A stretch of 64,000 nt of DNA from Henricia sp. BOLD:AAB3569 (GCA_037783545.1 JBBELK010000383.1:372001-436000), one strand, 5' to 3'. Counted from the first letter of the stretch, positions 10,488 through 20,667 are shown. The notes: a model not told the origin generated them from the letters alone. Numbers and translations: made by a program.

Positions 10488-11081
10488 TCAGAAGAATCTT
10501 GCGGTGCGCACTGCCAAGGAGAAATCTCCAACAAGGATGTCCGAACCAGCTGCCGAGAGGCGGATGCCATCCCGCGAGAAGAATTTGTGCTCATGAACGT
10601 CGAAGTTGTGACCAAGAAAGGATGCATCGGCAAGCTGGAGAACTCTCCTTTTGGCAAACTTGTTCAGTGACGTGCGGATTAAATCGATGCAAGTTTGGGA
10701 GGTATATCGTTCGCCCCCAAAGTAGAACAACCTGGGCAGAATTGCTGACCAAACAAGATACGCAAAAGGGAAAAGCTCTCTAGCAAGCTTGTATGAATCT
10801 TCGATTGCCTTGCGGCATTGTTTGGCGGGCCATCTGCCCAAGTCGTTCGATCCCAAATGGATAATCATTAAATCAGGTGGTGAGTATGCTCGACTCGCTC
10901 GGCTCATTATTTGTGGGAAGTCCTGTAGTGTTGCCCCGCCTTGCCCAATCCATGAAACCACTGAGTGAGTTGCTCCTAGATTTTCGCTGCCTGTGGAGCA
11001 GGCTCTCTCTTTCGCCCTCCGGACTAGGCTGTCGCCGACAACCCAAATGTTACCTCTGCGTACACCTGAAATAAACCACAA
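10488..11081 (-). CDS. Ngaro SGNH/GDSL-like hydrolase
   Basis: The 197-codon frame is intact. Block I is VVGDSLVRR (nucleophile Ser at residue 18). A GQGG segment near residue 47 fits the block II glycine region. HLGSNDLG near residue 76 fits block III (GxND). The C-terminal block reads FFSRDGIRLSAAGSDIL, where family members normally have DxxH, so the catalytic His is replaced by Arg while the Asp is kept. Some Ngaro elements carry an SGNH/esterase-like third frame after the recombinase, and the order here agrees. Its role in transposition is not established. The missing His suggests it is inactive or binds without hydrolysis. A start slightly upstream in the same frame is possible. Confidence 0.8.
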   Translation of the reverse strand: MWFISGVRRGNIWVVGDSLVRRAKERACSTGSENLGATHSVVSWIGQGGATLQDFPQIMSRASRAYSPPDLMIIHLGSNDLGRWPAKQCRKAIEDSYKLARELFPFAYLVWSAILPRLFYFGGERYTSQTCIDLIRTSLNKFAKRRVLQLADASFLGHNFDVHEHKFFSRDGIRLSAAGSDILVGDFSLAVRTARFF

Positions 11082-11137
11082 TATCTGAGCAAGTATTGTT
11101 TTTCTGGTAAGTCCGAGCCGCCAGTATTCCTGCCAAA

Positions 11138-11998
11138 CTATTTGCGAATGTAAGATCTGAACGCATCACTGCGCCACCTGCCCATCTTCTGAATTTCCCT
11201 CTGGGAAAGACCATTTATCGCCGCGGTTGTCGCCGCGACAATTCTGAAGGAATGCGTGCCGAATTCCAGCGGTGGGGCGCCAGCAAGGTGAAGGGTTTTT
11301 CGCAAGACCGCTCCAAATTGGTATCGGGTAACGGGCGACCCATTCGCGTGGCACAACAGCGGGCCATTGATCATTGGCCTTATCCGCAGGAATTTTGTCA
11401 TTGCTTGAACTGGGCACAAATAGGGAATACCGTTGCTGTCGATGCGGAGTAAAACAGTGGTGCCATGTTGGTCATTTTTAGAGAATCGAATACGCAACAC
11501 CATTGACTGTGGGTTATTTTGTGTCATCTGAATGTCCCCGATCGCAATCACCCGGGAGGTTTCGCCATACCGTGCAGGAGCGGTGAGCTCCCCTACCCGC
11601 AGCAGCCCAAAAAACGCAAGTAGAAATGCCGCCCTGAACAGGACAGCTTCGTAGGGGGACGTGCAGACTGATTCCAATTGTTGTGTTAGTTTGGCGAGTA
11701 TCTCCCAAGTAATAGGTCTTCTAGTATCTCGGGACTTCCGTTGACGCCGACATCCTTCCTGCATTTTTTTTTTACCAAGAAGTGTTGGGTGGGGTCATCC
11801 CAATTGTGCATTCGGTGAAGGCACGACAGCGCTGCCACGTGAACGGAAATGGTTGATGCCGCTTTGCCACTAATGGAAAGGTGGGCTACAAACGCCATTA
11901 CGTCTTGGGAAGTCGCTGGCCAAGACGTGTTCAGCCCGTGGGATACCCGGAAGTTCTGGAAAGCGTCCGCTGCCCTCTGATATGCGGCCCGGGTTCCC
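11138..11998 (-). pseudogene. Ngaro tyrosine recombinase (frameshifted)
   Basis: The catalytic half (11138-11764) shows LLRVGEL (first Arg), GTHSFR (HxxR), MGRWRSDAF (the Trp of the H/W position) and a terminal SYIRK tyrosine. The N-terminal DNA-binding half (about 11775-11998) reads TRAAYQRAADAFQNF, then VMAFVAHLSISGKAASTIS and CLHRMHNW. It is out of frame with the catalytic half because of a T homopolymer (about 11764-11774), a likely slippage or sequencing site. The enzyme integrates the circular DNA copy at the CTT-type junction. Every catalytic position is present, so the homopolymer is the only visible lesion. Confidence 0.85.
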
Positions 11999-12029
11999 TC
12001 TGCCAGCGACAGCGAAAGCAGTCTGTGCG

Positions 12030-14096
12030 TTTCCTCTGTTAAAGCCGCCAGATATGTTGTGGGAGTTGGGTCGGCATGCGCTCCGCTGTTGGGGCAAGCG
12101 CCAGGAAACGGTGCATCTGGAATCGAGAAAGCGAGTCTGCGATGTTATTTTCTTTGGTGTTGATGTACGCTGCTTAAGGACGACGTCGAATTTCAGGCAT
12201 TCTAAAACTAGCGCACGCACTAGTTGCATAATTTTGGGGCAGCTGGAAGTCTGGCTATTAATAATGGCCTTGACCGACATGTTATCCGTGTAAATTAGGA
12301 CTCGTTTCCCGGACAAATCACACCCCCAAACAATCACGGCTGCGACAATGGGCAGCATTTCTTTCCAAGCGATGGAAAGTCCAGCTTCTTGAACGTGTTT
12401 TGGCCATTTGTCGTTAAACCACCGGTCCTGGTAAAACGCACGCGTCAGTGAAAAGCATGGCGTCCGTTTCCGGCGGCGAGTGCCGGGTGCGGATGACTGA
12501 CACTCCATTGTAATGCTCGAGGAATGCCTGCCACATCGTCGGGTCCAAAATGGATCCGTCGCTGAGTGGGGCTTTTCCACCTGACCTCGAGAAGTTTTTC
12601 GTCAAATCAATAAGGCGGCGAAGAAACGCCCTACATGGCCGAACTGCGCGGCACAGAAAATTCAGCAAACCAATCAATGACTGTGTCTCCCTCAGCGTTA
12701 GCGACCGCTTTGCAAGTGTGTCGTTGATTTTTTGCCGAGTTTGGGACAGTTTATCCTCTGGAACTCGTATTTGCATCAGCTCTGTGTCAATTTCTAAACC
12801 CAGGAATGTTAGCCTTGTCGTGGGCCCTTCGTTTTTCTCCTCCGCTAAGGGGACCCCTAAACATTGACACATCGCTTTGAACTCCCGCATGATGGACAGA
12901 CATGACAATTTCTCTGAAACCACCGCTTGTGGTGCGCCCACGCAAAGGAAATCATCCATGTAATGGATTATCCCATCTGTTCCCAGGTTTGATTGCACAC
13001 AGAACTCAATAAATACTGAAAACGACTCGAAATATGCGGGTGCGCCTCTAACTCCCATGGGCAAACATTTGTCGATGTAATATTTACCTTGGAATTTAAT
13101 CCCTAGCAGCTCAAAGTCGCGAACACAGATCGGATGTAATCTGAAAGCCGATCTTATGTCTGCTTTTGCAAGCTCAGCCCCGGTCCCCGACCTGGCCACT
13201 AAATCGACTGCTTCGTCGAAGCTGGTGAATTTGACTTTGCAAACCGAGTCGGGAAAAAATTCGTTTACCGAAGAGCCTTGTGGAAACGACAGATGGTTTG
13301 TTAACCGAAATTCCCCGGGAGCTTTTTTTTTTGAACGAGACTCAATGGGTTTGATCTCAGGTTTCTGAGGGGGGCGCTCCATAAACGGACCCGCGTAGCG
13401 ACCTAGCCGGACCTCTTTGTTAATTTTTTCCAAGGCGATTTTGGGATTTGTTTCGACCGACTGCAAGTTTGGGAGATCGACTGGCAGGCGGGGCCCTGAG
13501 TATTCGAGACTGAACCCGAATGTGAATCCTCTTTCTAAGAAGCGTGCAGCCTCTTTAAATGGGTAACTAGCGAGTTTGCTTTGCAGATTCTGAACATGAA
13601 TAGGACTCGGGGCCAATGGGAGCTGTGGGGTGGGTATGGAGGGGGTTACAAGATTTGGCTGGGGCTCACCCGGTCTGTGTGGAGTAGCCACTCCGGCCGT
13701 CTGCATGGGTTGTGCATCGAGCTGTACCACAGGTCCCGGAGTCGGTTGTGCGGAATATACTGCACCCGGTGCTGTAAAACCACTCGGTTGAACCGGTGAC
13801 GGTGCGAGATGTCCCGGTTGTTGTGCCGGGCCAGTTGCTACCGGTGCGGTCAAACCTCTTGGCTGTACCAGGGGCGAAGCGTCGTGTGTTGGCCCCGGAG
13901 GCGGAGTTTGCTGCCCGCCGGCGGCGGTCGAGAGCTGGTGAGTTGAACGTGTCCTTGTCCTTGCTGTATCCGGTTGCCTGCTCTCTTGTGTAGTCGCCGG
14001 TGTGATTACTGTGCTTTGATTTTTAGGTTTACGTCCCCGTTTCTTTTTCCCAACTGGAGCATCTTTCGGAGGAGCTGATGTCCTTTTCTTCCCCAT
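12030..14096 (-). pseudogene. Ngaro polyprotein: basic N-terminus, reverse transcriptase, RNase H (frameshifted)
   Basis: The start at 14096 reads MGKKRTSAPP and leads into a basic KKKRGRKPK patch and a Pro/Gln-rich linker of about 130 residues. The RT domain follows: LAKADIRSAFRLHPI, LPMGVRGAPAYFESF and the catalytic YMDDFL, then an LTFLGLEIDT segment. The RNase H part begins with AMLFTDAC and is then shifted near 12430-12450. It continues as WKEMLPIVAAVIVWG and YTDNMSVKAIIN. A second shift near 12175 precedes a last motif reading ENNIADSLSRFQ. At least two indels therefore break the frame. The family is recognised from the RT motifs and the overall element layout. Confidence 0.85.
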
Positions 14097-14177
14097 AATA
14101 TTTGTTCTTTGGGGACGCTGCTTGGTTCCTCGGTTAATCTCCGCCTCCCGTTTTGCTGTAATTCAGCAGTAATCACA

Positions 14178-14500
14178 TGAGCGTCCGACCGAATCAAAAT
14201 ATTTCGGGCAAGTGCCAGACAGCGCGCTCGCTAAACATTTGTTGACTGAACTTACACGACCCCAGTCATGTGACCGGGTGTCAGGAGTGCGCCCCAATCA
14301 AAATCATTCCCGCGTACGCGCGGGGTCATGGGGCGCCAGGAAAATTCCACGATTGATACATTTCGAGCTAGCGCGTGACCTTAGTCGACCTTGCGCGGAA
14401 CATCAAAGCGAACCGCAACGCTCGAGGACTCAGCGCGACATTTATGAGACAGGTCGTGGCTTGTACAAAAGCGTTTATGCCTGTAATGCCCAAACATCTT
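14178..14500 (-). repeat. Ngaro split direct repeat A1
   Basis: This is the 5' end of the element on the minus strand and the duplicate of 9371-9693. The outer CTT (14498-14500) is followed on the plus strand by TTACTAAATATGAG, the genomic flank that would have continued from position 8151 before insertion. Confidence 0.9.
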
Positions 14501-14682
14501 TTACTAAATATGAGAATATTGAATTGATCACAACCGGACTATGCCCAAAGAGCATAAAGGGCTGTTTATACAGAGGGAATCTATATATGTACAGGAGTAG
14601 CCTTTATACTTATCATGTATAAATAACTTTTGACCAGAATAACACATTTACCTTCTATTATAAATTACGTTTTTTTTTTTAG

Positions 14683-14780
14683 GTAATGGAGTTGAGAGCA
14701 AACTGTTTGGTTCCAAATGGAAGCGACAAATATTCTTAATTTTTCTGTATTTCCATCTTTTGATATTATTTTTTACTTAA
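14683..14780 (+). CDS. Candidate microprotein gene, alternative last exon B
   Basis: A ten-T tract and AG (14671-14682) precede the exon. Read with the single base left by exon 1, it gives 31 residues after the junction codon: N G V E S K L, then FGSKWKR, then a 17-residue hydrophobic stretch (QIFLIFLYFHLLILFFT), then TAA. The layout is the same as in exon C at 15210, although the sequences have diverged, which argues that protein coding is conserved. The product would be a 46-residue single-pass, C-tail-anchored type protein. I see no AATAAA close downstream. Confidence 0.4.
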
Positions 14781-15209
14781 ATTCGGAATCTATCGCTAAC
14801 AATTCGATTCAAACACGGTAAGCAATCCAGGTAATGTGGCAATGAACAAGGGAGTGCACCTTCTTTTGGTATCCTTGGATGCACCCACGTTTCCTCGTGA
14901 ATCGGGGTTTTTCGTGGCATCCGAGTGCCTGCAGCTTTGCTGCATGGACTGATACCGAAAACATTGCTATGTTTCTGGAGAGTTTACCATTCTCAATCTT
15001 CAAACGGGGTTTTACATAAATCTTGTAGCTTATTGAACTTGTGAATGAATTCCGCGTTATGCTTTATGATTCTTAATTTGTCTTCCCTTTTTATTCCAAA
15101 ACCGTTCATATTTTAGCACAACTATAATAGGCATTTTGTTTGGAACGAAATGTATTCATTGTAATTTACAATAACTAATTTAACTTTATGTAAAATAACT
15201 CGTTTTCAG

Positions 15210-15334
15210 ATAATTGGGTTGACAAGAGCCGGACGATGTCCGAAGAGCTTAAAGAGTTTGGTTCCAGATGGAACCGGAAGATGAATGTGCTTTTGTTGGT
15301 GTTGATTACATATCTTGCTTTCGTTTTCACTTAA
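15210..15334 (+). CDS. Candidate microprotein gene, alternative last exon C
   Basis: The acceptor CGTTTTCAG ends at 15209. Read in the phase left by exon 1, the exon encodes N W V D K S R T M S E E L K E, then FGSRWNRKM, then NVLLLVLITYLAFVFT and TAA. FGS[KR]W[KN]R followed at once by a terminal membrane helix is shared with exon B. The full product would be 55 residues: a basic N-terminus, an acidic/amphipathic middle and a C-terminal membrane anchor. Poly(A) signals lie about 110-130 bp downstream. A degenerate third copy may exist near 14512-14560, where CGGACTATGCCCAAAGAGC resembles the exon C sequence. Confidence 0.45.
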
Positions 15335-15442
15335 CTTAACGGGTGGCGGTATCGCTAACGTTGACCAATAAGATTAAAACTTTAACCTGTACAATTTTTT
15401 GACGTTGCGCTCGATACACTCCCGGCCAACTCCCAAGCTGTA

Positions 15443-15464
15443 AATAAAATATAATCTGAATAAA
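15443..15464 (+). promoter_or_regulatory. Two poly(A) signals downstream of exon C
   Basis: AATAAA occurs at 15443-15448 and 15459-15464, about 110-130 bp after the exon C stop. This is a normal distance for a short 3' UTR. Confidence 0.45.
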
Positions 15465-16423
15465 ATGTCTTGTGTTCATCGAGTCATTCATTAGAGTAAA
15501 ACTGTATTTCATGCGAATGAGCGCAGCGAAGAAGCATGAAAACGCAGATCGCTTCATGCGATATGAAGTTAAATTCGCATACGGCAGGGTGATATGAGTT
15601 TTTATCGCATGGACATGTGACTGTTCTGGACCAATGAAACTGCAGTATTCCAAGACGGGGTATAACAATTATATTTATTTAATTAACAATAATTTTATAT
15701 GATTGTTAGGTTTGAACAAAATCTGTTTTCTGGAAATAAAATGCAAACAAGCTCCTTTAACAATTGTTTATCATAATTTTGATACTCAAACTGCAACATC
15801 TACCTCCCATGACGCGTCTAGCCTGCGTGCATCAAGTCAACAGAAAGCTGATGGCGTCGGTTACCATGCCAATGCCCCCAAACGTTTACCACAACGATAA
15901 AAGGTGGCTCTATTATGAACTTGTTTCATCACTCGTTAGCGTTGTCTTATACAGACTTCATTTCTGTGGTGCATCATCGTGTGTTTTTGAAGCTCTTGCT
16001 ATATACCTGAAGCCCAACTTCTCACTGTCGTGATTTAGTACCACTACTAGCCACGACGTAAAATTCGTATGGTGTTTCGTAGCCTTAATCATAACAATAA
16101 CAATATTTTTTGTAAGAACTCTGGATACCGCAATATGGCGACATTTCGGGAAGTCTCCCCCCGGGGACCACCGAAATTTTGGCAAGAATCACTCAAAATG
16201 ACACCTTATTTTTTTACCCAAAGCTTCCAAGAATGCTTCCAGACGTAATAAAAATGGTTCTCGAATTAAAAAAAATGGTTTTTGACCTAAAAAAAATGAT
16301 TTAAAAAAATAAAAATATTAGGGCGACACAAATGTCGCCCTATTGAGCATGTCGCCCTAATTAGGTTTTTTACACACAAATTATCGCCCTATCCTAGCAT
16401 TCATAGTTTTTGGCATTTATATA
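15465..16423. other. No recognised gene; hairpin repeats
   Basis: Short open frames near 15703-16033 have no recognisable domain. Near 16319-16345 AGGGCGACACAAATGTCGCCCT forms a hairpin, and GTCGCCCTA repeats nearby. A-rich tracts with ATGGTTTTTGACC words lie just before it. Confidence 0.35.
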
Positions 16424-17935
16424 CAGATGTGCTCAAAATTATTCATACCCTTGTAATTTTTAGAGTATTTTGAATCATGTTAATAAATGAGTGAGTTTTG
16501 TCTGGCTTACTTATAATAAGTATGTGACAAACAACTCAAAGAATAACAACAAGTGACATTTTCTGTAATATAATTTTGGGGTTTTTTTATTGACATATTT
16601 CCAAAATAGGTCATGTCCATAATTATTCATACCCTTAATAAAGTCACTCTTAATAATAAAAAGAAAAGCCTTTGTTTTTTATCACAGCCTCCAAACGGTT
16701 CCTGTATCGGCTTACAAGGCCAAAGCATGTTTCCACCGGAATTTTCGCCCACTCCTCCTTCGCAAAAGACTTAAGGTCGTTGAGGTTGGAAGGCTTCCTT
16801 GCCATCACCCGAGTCTTGAGTCGGGTTGATAGATTCTCGATCGGGTTGAGATCCGGGCTTTGGCTTGGCCACTCCAGAACATTCACATAGTTGTCCTCGA
16901 ACCATTGTGTGATTGCCTTGGCAGTATGTTTGAGATCGTTGTCCTGCTGGTAGGTCCAATGCTGACCAAGCTAGAGTTTCTCAGCGGACTGCTTGATGTT
17001 TTCATTGATGATCTCAGTGTACTGCTCCTTTTTCATGATCCAAACTACTTTAACGAGATTCCCAGTCCCAAAGCATGATGCTATGCTTGACGGTTGGGAC
17101 CGTGTTATTGGATTGTACTTTTCCCCTTTCTTTCGCCAGACATAAGCAACATCCATGTGCCCGAAAAGCTCCATTTTTGTCTCGTCTGACAACAGAATCG
17201 ATGAAGAAGCTTGAATCCTTGTCCAGGTGTGCTTTAGCGAAGGCCAGACGAGCTTTCCGATGTCTCTGCCTCAGGAGTGGCGTCTTTCTAGTAGGTCGGC
17301 GGCCATGGAGACCTCCCTGATGCAATGTGCGCTGAATTGTCTGCCTGGGTATCTTGGTCCCAGAATCGCCAAGGTTTCTCACTGTGTGGACCTCCTTGTA
17401 CTTCCTAATTATGCTCTGAACGTTGGAAACTGGCACCCTAAATTGCTTCAAAAGGGCCTGGCAGCATTTCCCTTCTTTGTGAACATTGACAATAGCCATG
17501 CGCAAGTCGAGAATCTGAGAATGAAGGCATCAACTCCCTTCACTTTATAGCCTACAAGCAGAGTGCTATTCTATGACATTCTTTGATTGAAATAAAATTG
17601 AACAGATATGTTAATGATTCAAATATTATGCAAACATGTTAGGATCGCTGTTGAACAACAAAAAGGAATCACAGGAATGTTGAAAGCAGGTGCATTATCA
17701 CAAAAAAAGGCCTAAATGCTAAGGGCTATGAATAATTGTTAACAGGCACACAAATGCAAATCTGGACATTACTATTGTTATGCAAATGATGCTGAGCCAA
17801 AAGCATGTGGTCTTGTGCAAGGCAACTAACTGTCCTGGGATACAGTGAAAGTTTCTTCACAACAGTTTTTGGGAGTGAGGAAATTTGGAAAACGTTAGAT
17901 TTTTCAAAGGGTATGAATAATTGTGAGCACATCTG
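16424..17935 (-). mobile_element. Tc1-like transposon with TA target duplication
   Basis: The ends are inverted: CAGATGTGCTCAAAATTATT from 16424 and its complement ending at 17935, each next to TA (16422-16423, 17936-17937). A second, internal copy of ATTATTCATACCCTTA lies near 16620 and its counterpart near 17722-17738. This is the paired direct-repeat (IR/DR) arrangement used by several Tc1-like elements. The element is 1512 bp and carries a decayed transposase on the minus strand. Confidence 0.9.
16650..17510 (-). pseudogene. Tc1-like transposase, multiply frameshifted
   Basis: Pieces of one DDE transposase lie in successive frames on the minus strand. An N-terminal helix-turn-helix region reads MAIVNVHKEGK and LLKQFRVPVSNV. 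The first catalytic Asp follows in SDETKMELFGH with VWRKKGEKYNP. A degenerate segment then corresponds to the second Asp (around 16900-16950). The third acidic residue lies in WPSQSPDLNPIENL (16650-16886 frame). At least three shifts separate the blocks, so it cannot make an enzyme. The element would need a transposase supplied in trans. Confidence 0.85.
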
Positions 17936-17937
17936 TA

Positions 17938-18204
17938 GCGTTCTTACACGTGGTATCATAACGCCTTACAAGTTAGAAATTAATTAAAGACGATAATTTA
18001 CGTGGAAAGAGAGTTTATAAAGACGCAGGCTCGTCAATTTCACCGCGCTCCATACCTTGCCGAGTATGGTACCTGCTTACAAACCCATAGGGTGGGGGCT
18101 CATTATTTATGCGAGCTCGCCAGTGTGTTTATGCGTTGCTAGGCTAATCGAATCACGCGCGCGCATATTAGTTGTGTGTGTTGTTGTATGCCGTTTGTAC
18201 CAAA
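17938..18204. other. Spacer between two Tc1 elements
   Basis: No gene recognised. 18000-18110 is non-repetitive sequence with the word ACGCAGGCTCGTC, and the second Tc1-like element starts at 18207. Confidence 0.3.
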
Positions 18205-18206
18205 TA

Positions 18207-19851
18207 CACTACTCAAAAGAATTAAAGGAACAAGAGAACATAATGTTTTTGTCATGGTCTATATGGGCTACCGTTAGAACAAGAGCATTAAAGTTATGTG
18301 AAAATCATTCAGGTGTTGTCAATTGATTCTCAAACAATACTCAACAATGTTGGTGAAATCATGCGTGTCTTCTAACACGTGGACACGGGGGTGTCCACAG
18401 GCGTGTTCTTTTACCCTGTATAAGGTGTTGGTATTGGTACACTTGTCATCACTAGTTGTCGTCACTTCTTGCAACAAAATGAAGGTTCTTCCAATTCTGT
18501 TGTTTGTTGTCTGTCTGCTGGGACTGAGTACTGGTGTTCGCCGTCAGTTAACTGAAGCTGAGGTTGCTAGAGCTGTCCAGCTCCTTGAATTTGGCAATAC
18601 ACAGCGTGCGGTGGCTGTACATTTTGATGTGTCCGTAAGTGTCATCAACCGGTTGTGGAGACGTTTTCAGGAAGATGGTCTGTACACCAGGAGGCCAGGA
18701 CAAGGTCGCAGACGTGTGACTACCCCTCCCCAGGACCGATACCTGAGGATCCTGGCACGTCGAAATCGACGATCTACTGCAAGATCCTTAGCCACGAGCT
18801 TCCACAGGGCAACTGATGTCCGTGTTTCCAATCAAACAGTCAGGAATCGTCTGCATGAAGATGGTATGAGAGCCAGACGACCAGCCACATGCCCCATTTT
18901 GTCCGTAGTACACCGCAGAGCCCGGCTGGACTTTGCTAGAAACCATCAATTTTGGCAGATGGACCAGTGGGCACCAGTACTGTTCTCAAATGAAAGCAGG
19001 TTCACTGTTTCAACCAATCATAGACGTGTAAGGGTTTGGAGACGGTCGGGGGAACGATATTTCAACTGCAACATTGTCGAATTTGACCACTTTGGAGGTG
19101 GATCAGTTATGGTGTGGGCGGGTATCTCCCTGGAGGGGGCGTACGGACCTCGTCGTGGTAGCTGGTGGTGCACTAACAGGTCTGAGGTATCGAGATGAGA
19201 TACTGGAACCTGTTGTGAGGCCATATGCTGCTGCCGTAGGTGAAAATTTCATCCTGGTGCAAGATAACGCTCGTGCACACACTGCACGAGTGTCCATGAA
19301 CTTTCTTGAGAATGAGGGAATCAGCACGATGCCCTGGCCGGCAAGATCTCCTGACCTAAACCCTATAGATCATGCATGGGACATGCTTGGCAGACGTGTT
19401 GCAGGTCGAGAACATGCTCCAGACTCTGTACAGACACTCAGAGAGGCCTTGGTTGAAGAGTGGGAGAACATTCCTCAAGACTCCATAAGACAGTTAATTT
19501 TAAGCATGCCTCGACGCTGTCAGGAGTGCATACAAGCACGTGGAGGTCATACCAGTTACTAGACAATGATTAATTAACGTTTACTTTGCCAAAACGTGGA
19601 CAATGTACGAATAGTCATGATAACCTGCCAGATGATTATGTCCATATTTTTGTTCATTCATGTTTTAGTCATGTTAACAGGCTACCACATCAATAAATTT
19701 CGCCATACATTGTTGAGTATTGTTTGAGAATCAATTGACAACACCTGAATGATTTTCACATAACTTTAATGCCTCTTGTTCTAACGGTAGCCCATATAGA
19801 CCATGACAAAAACATTATGTTCTCTTGTTCCTTTAATTCTTTTGAGTAGTG
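18207..19851 (+). mobile_element. Tc1-like transposon with ~155-bp terminal inverted repeats
   Basis: CACTACTCAAAAGAATTAAA begins at 18207 and its complement ends at 19851. TA flanks both ends (18205-18206, 19852-19853). The inverted arms extend about 155 bp (to about 18360 and 19697) with few mismatches. A transposase occupies most of the interior on the plus strand. Confidence 0.92.
18479..19562 (+). pseudogene. Tc1-like transposase, one frameshift and an altered first Asp
   Basis: From the ATG at 18479 the frame starts with a hydrophobic stretch (MKVLPILLFVVCLLGLSTG) that looks like a signal peptide. A normal paired helix-turn-helix region follows: RRQLTEAEVARAVQLLEFG, VSVSVINRLWRRFQEDG and an RPGQGRRR hook. 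The first catalytic motif reads FSNESRF where Tc1 relatives have an Asp at the third position. A shift near 19133-19142, in a G-rich run, moves the rest into another frame: LVQDNARAHTA (second Asp), then RSPDLNPIDHAWDML. The last acidic residue is Asp, 34 residues after the second, giving DD34D spacing. The C-terminus ends at 19562. It is inactive as read. Confidence 0.9.
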
Positions 19852-19961
19852 TAGTTCCCATATACGGTCAATTCAACCATCTATATGACACCTTCTTGAA
19901 GCAAATGTGACCATATCTGTAATATAATGTGAATATGGCTCAAACTAGATGTCATGGACTT

Positions 19962-20309
19962 ACAGAGGGTGTGTTTTCTGTGATAAATATTTGGTTTCGA
20001 AAAGATACACACCAGAATGGACAAGGCTATTGGCCTGCACCGTTAGCCTTTTAGAGGTATGGCGGAACAAAAGGAGAGGGCGCAATTTCATTTGGGTATG
20101 AATTTTTTTATCAATTGTATTTCTTTCCAAAAACTTGATTTACATGTTGTTATTATAATACATAGACAGAATTATAAATAAAATTAATAAGTGTAAAGTG
20201 AAAAACTGAGTTATTTTGCATTTTAGTCGATTTTATACCCACTGCAAAGTGCGCCCTCCTATTGTGTCCGCCATACTTCAAAAAGGCTAATAGCATATAC
20301 ACCCTCTGC
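19962..20309. mobile_element. Foldback MITE
   Basis: Outer words CAGAGGGTGT (from about 19963) and ACACCCTCTGC (to about 20309) are inverted. Stronger inner arms run through TTAGCCTTTTAGAGGTATGG / CCATACTTCAAAAAGGCTAA and GGAGAGGGCGCA / TGCGCCCTCC. No protein is encoded. Confidence 0.7.
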
Positions 20310-20624
20310 GACCAGTGATGGTTTGAACTGTAAGGGAGACGGTGAATGACGAGTACCACGGGGAAGATTGTTCCAGAGATGTGGTACACCTGCGTAGAAA
20401 CCTTGTTGCTTAGTATTGGGTTTGTGGTTTTGTTAGTATCCTAGAGCCTGAGCTTGAACGGAGTGAACGACCGGGGTGATACGGAATGAGAAGTTATGTA
20501 GGATATGATGGGGCGCTGTCCCCGAAGCATTTAAACGTAATGGTTAATAATTTAAACTCGATGGCCCACGAAAGGTGTTTTTCTTTGTACGCGTACAAAT
20601 CATTTTTCTAAAATTCAAGGTCCC

Positions 20625-20663
20625 GTGACTTTTCGGAACCAGATTCTGGTTCCGAAAAGTCAC
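20625..20663. repeat. Perfect 39-bp hairpin
   Basis: GTGACTTTTCGGAACCAGA and its exact complement are separated by one T (20644). Weaker complementarity extends outward (AAGGTCC / GGTCTT), so this may be the core of a small foldback element. Confidence 0.85.
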
Positions 20664-20667
20664 ATGG

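Larger units (their letters stand above)
8152..14500 (-). mobile_element. Complete Ngaro-type tyrosine-recombinase retrotransposon
   Basis: Read on the minus strand the order is A1 (14500-14178), coding region (RT/RNase H, tyrosine recombinase, SGNH hydrolase), B1 (10366-9691), A2 (9693-9371), a 543-bp spacer, B2 (8827-8152). This is the split direct repeat layout of Ngaro-like elements. The trinucleotide CTT (plus strand) sits at both outer ends (8152-8154 and 14498-14500) and at the B1/A2 junction (9691-9693). That is expected if a circular intermediate recombined into a CTT-bearing site. A1 and A2 (323 bp) align without indels, as do B1 and B2 (676 bp); I noticed one substitution in B (8632 against 10163-10165). 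The repeats suggest a young insertion, although the polymerase and recombinase frames are already shifted. Confidence 0.9.

Noticed and set aside
11982-13993. Plus-strand open frames over the Ngaro coding region
   Set aside because: They are antisense shadows of the minus-strand RT/RNase H frames, which carry all recognised motifs.
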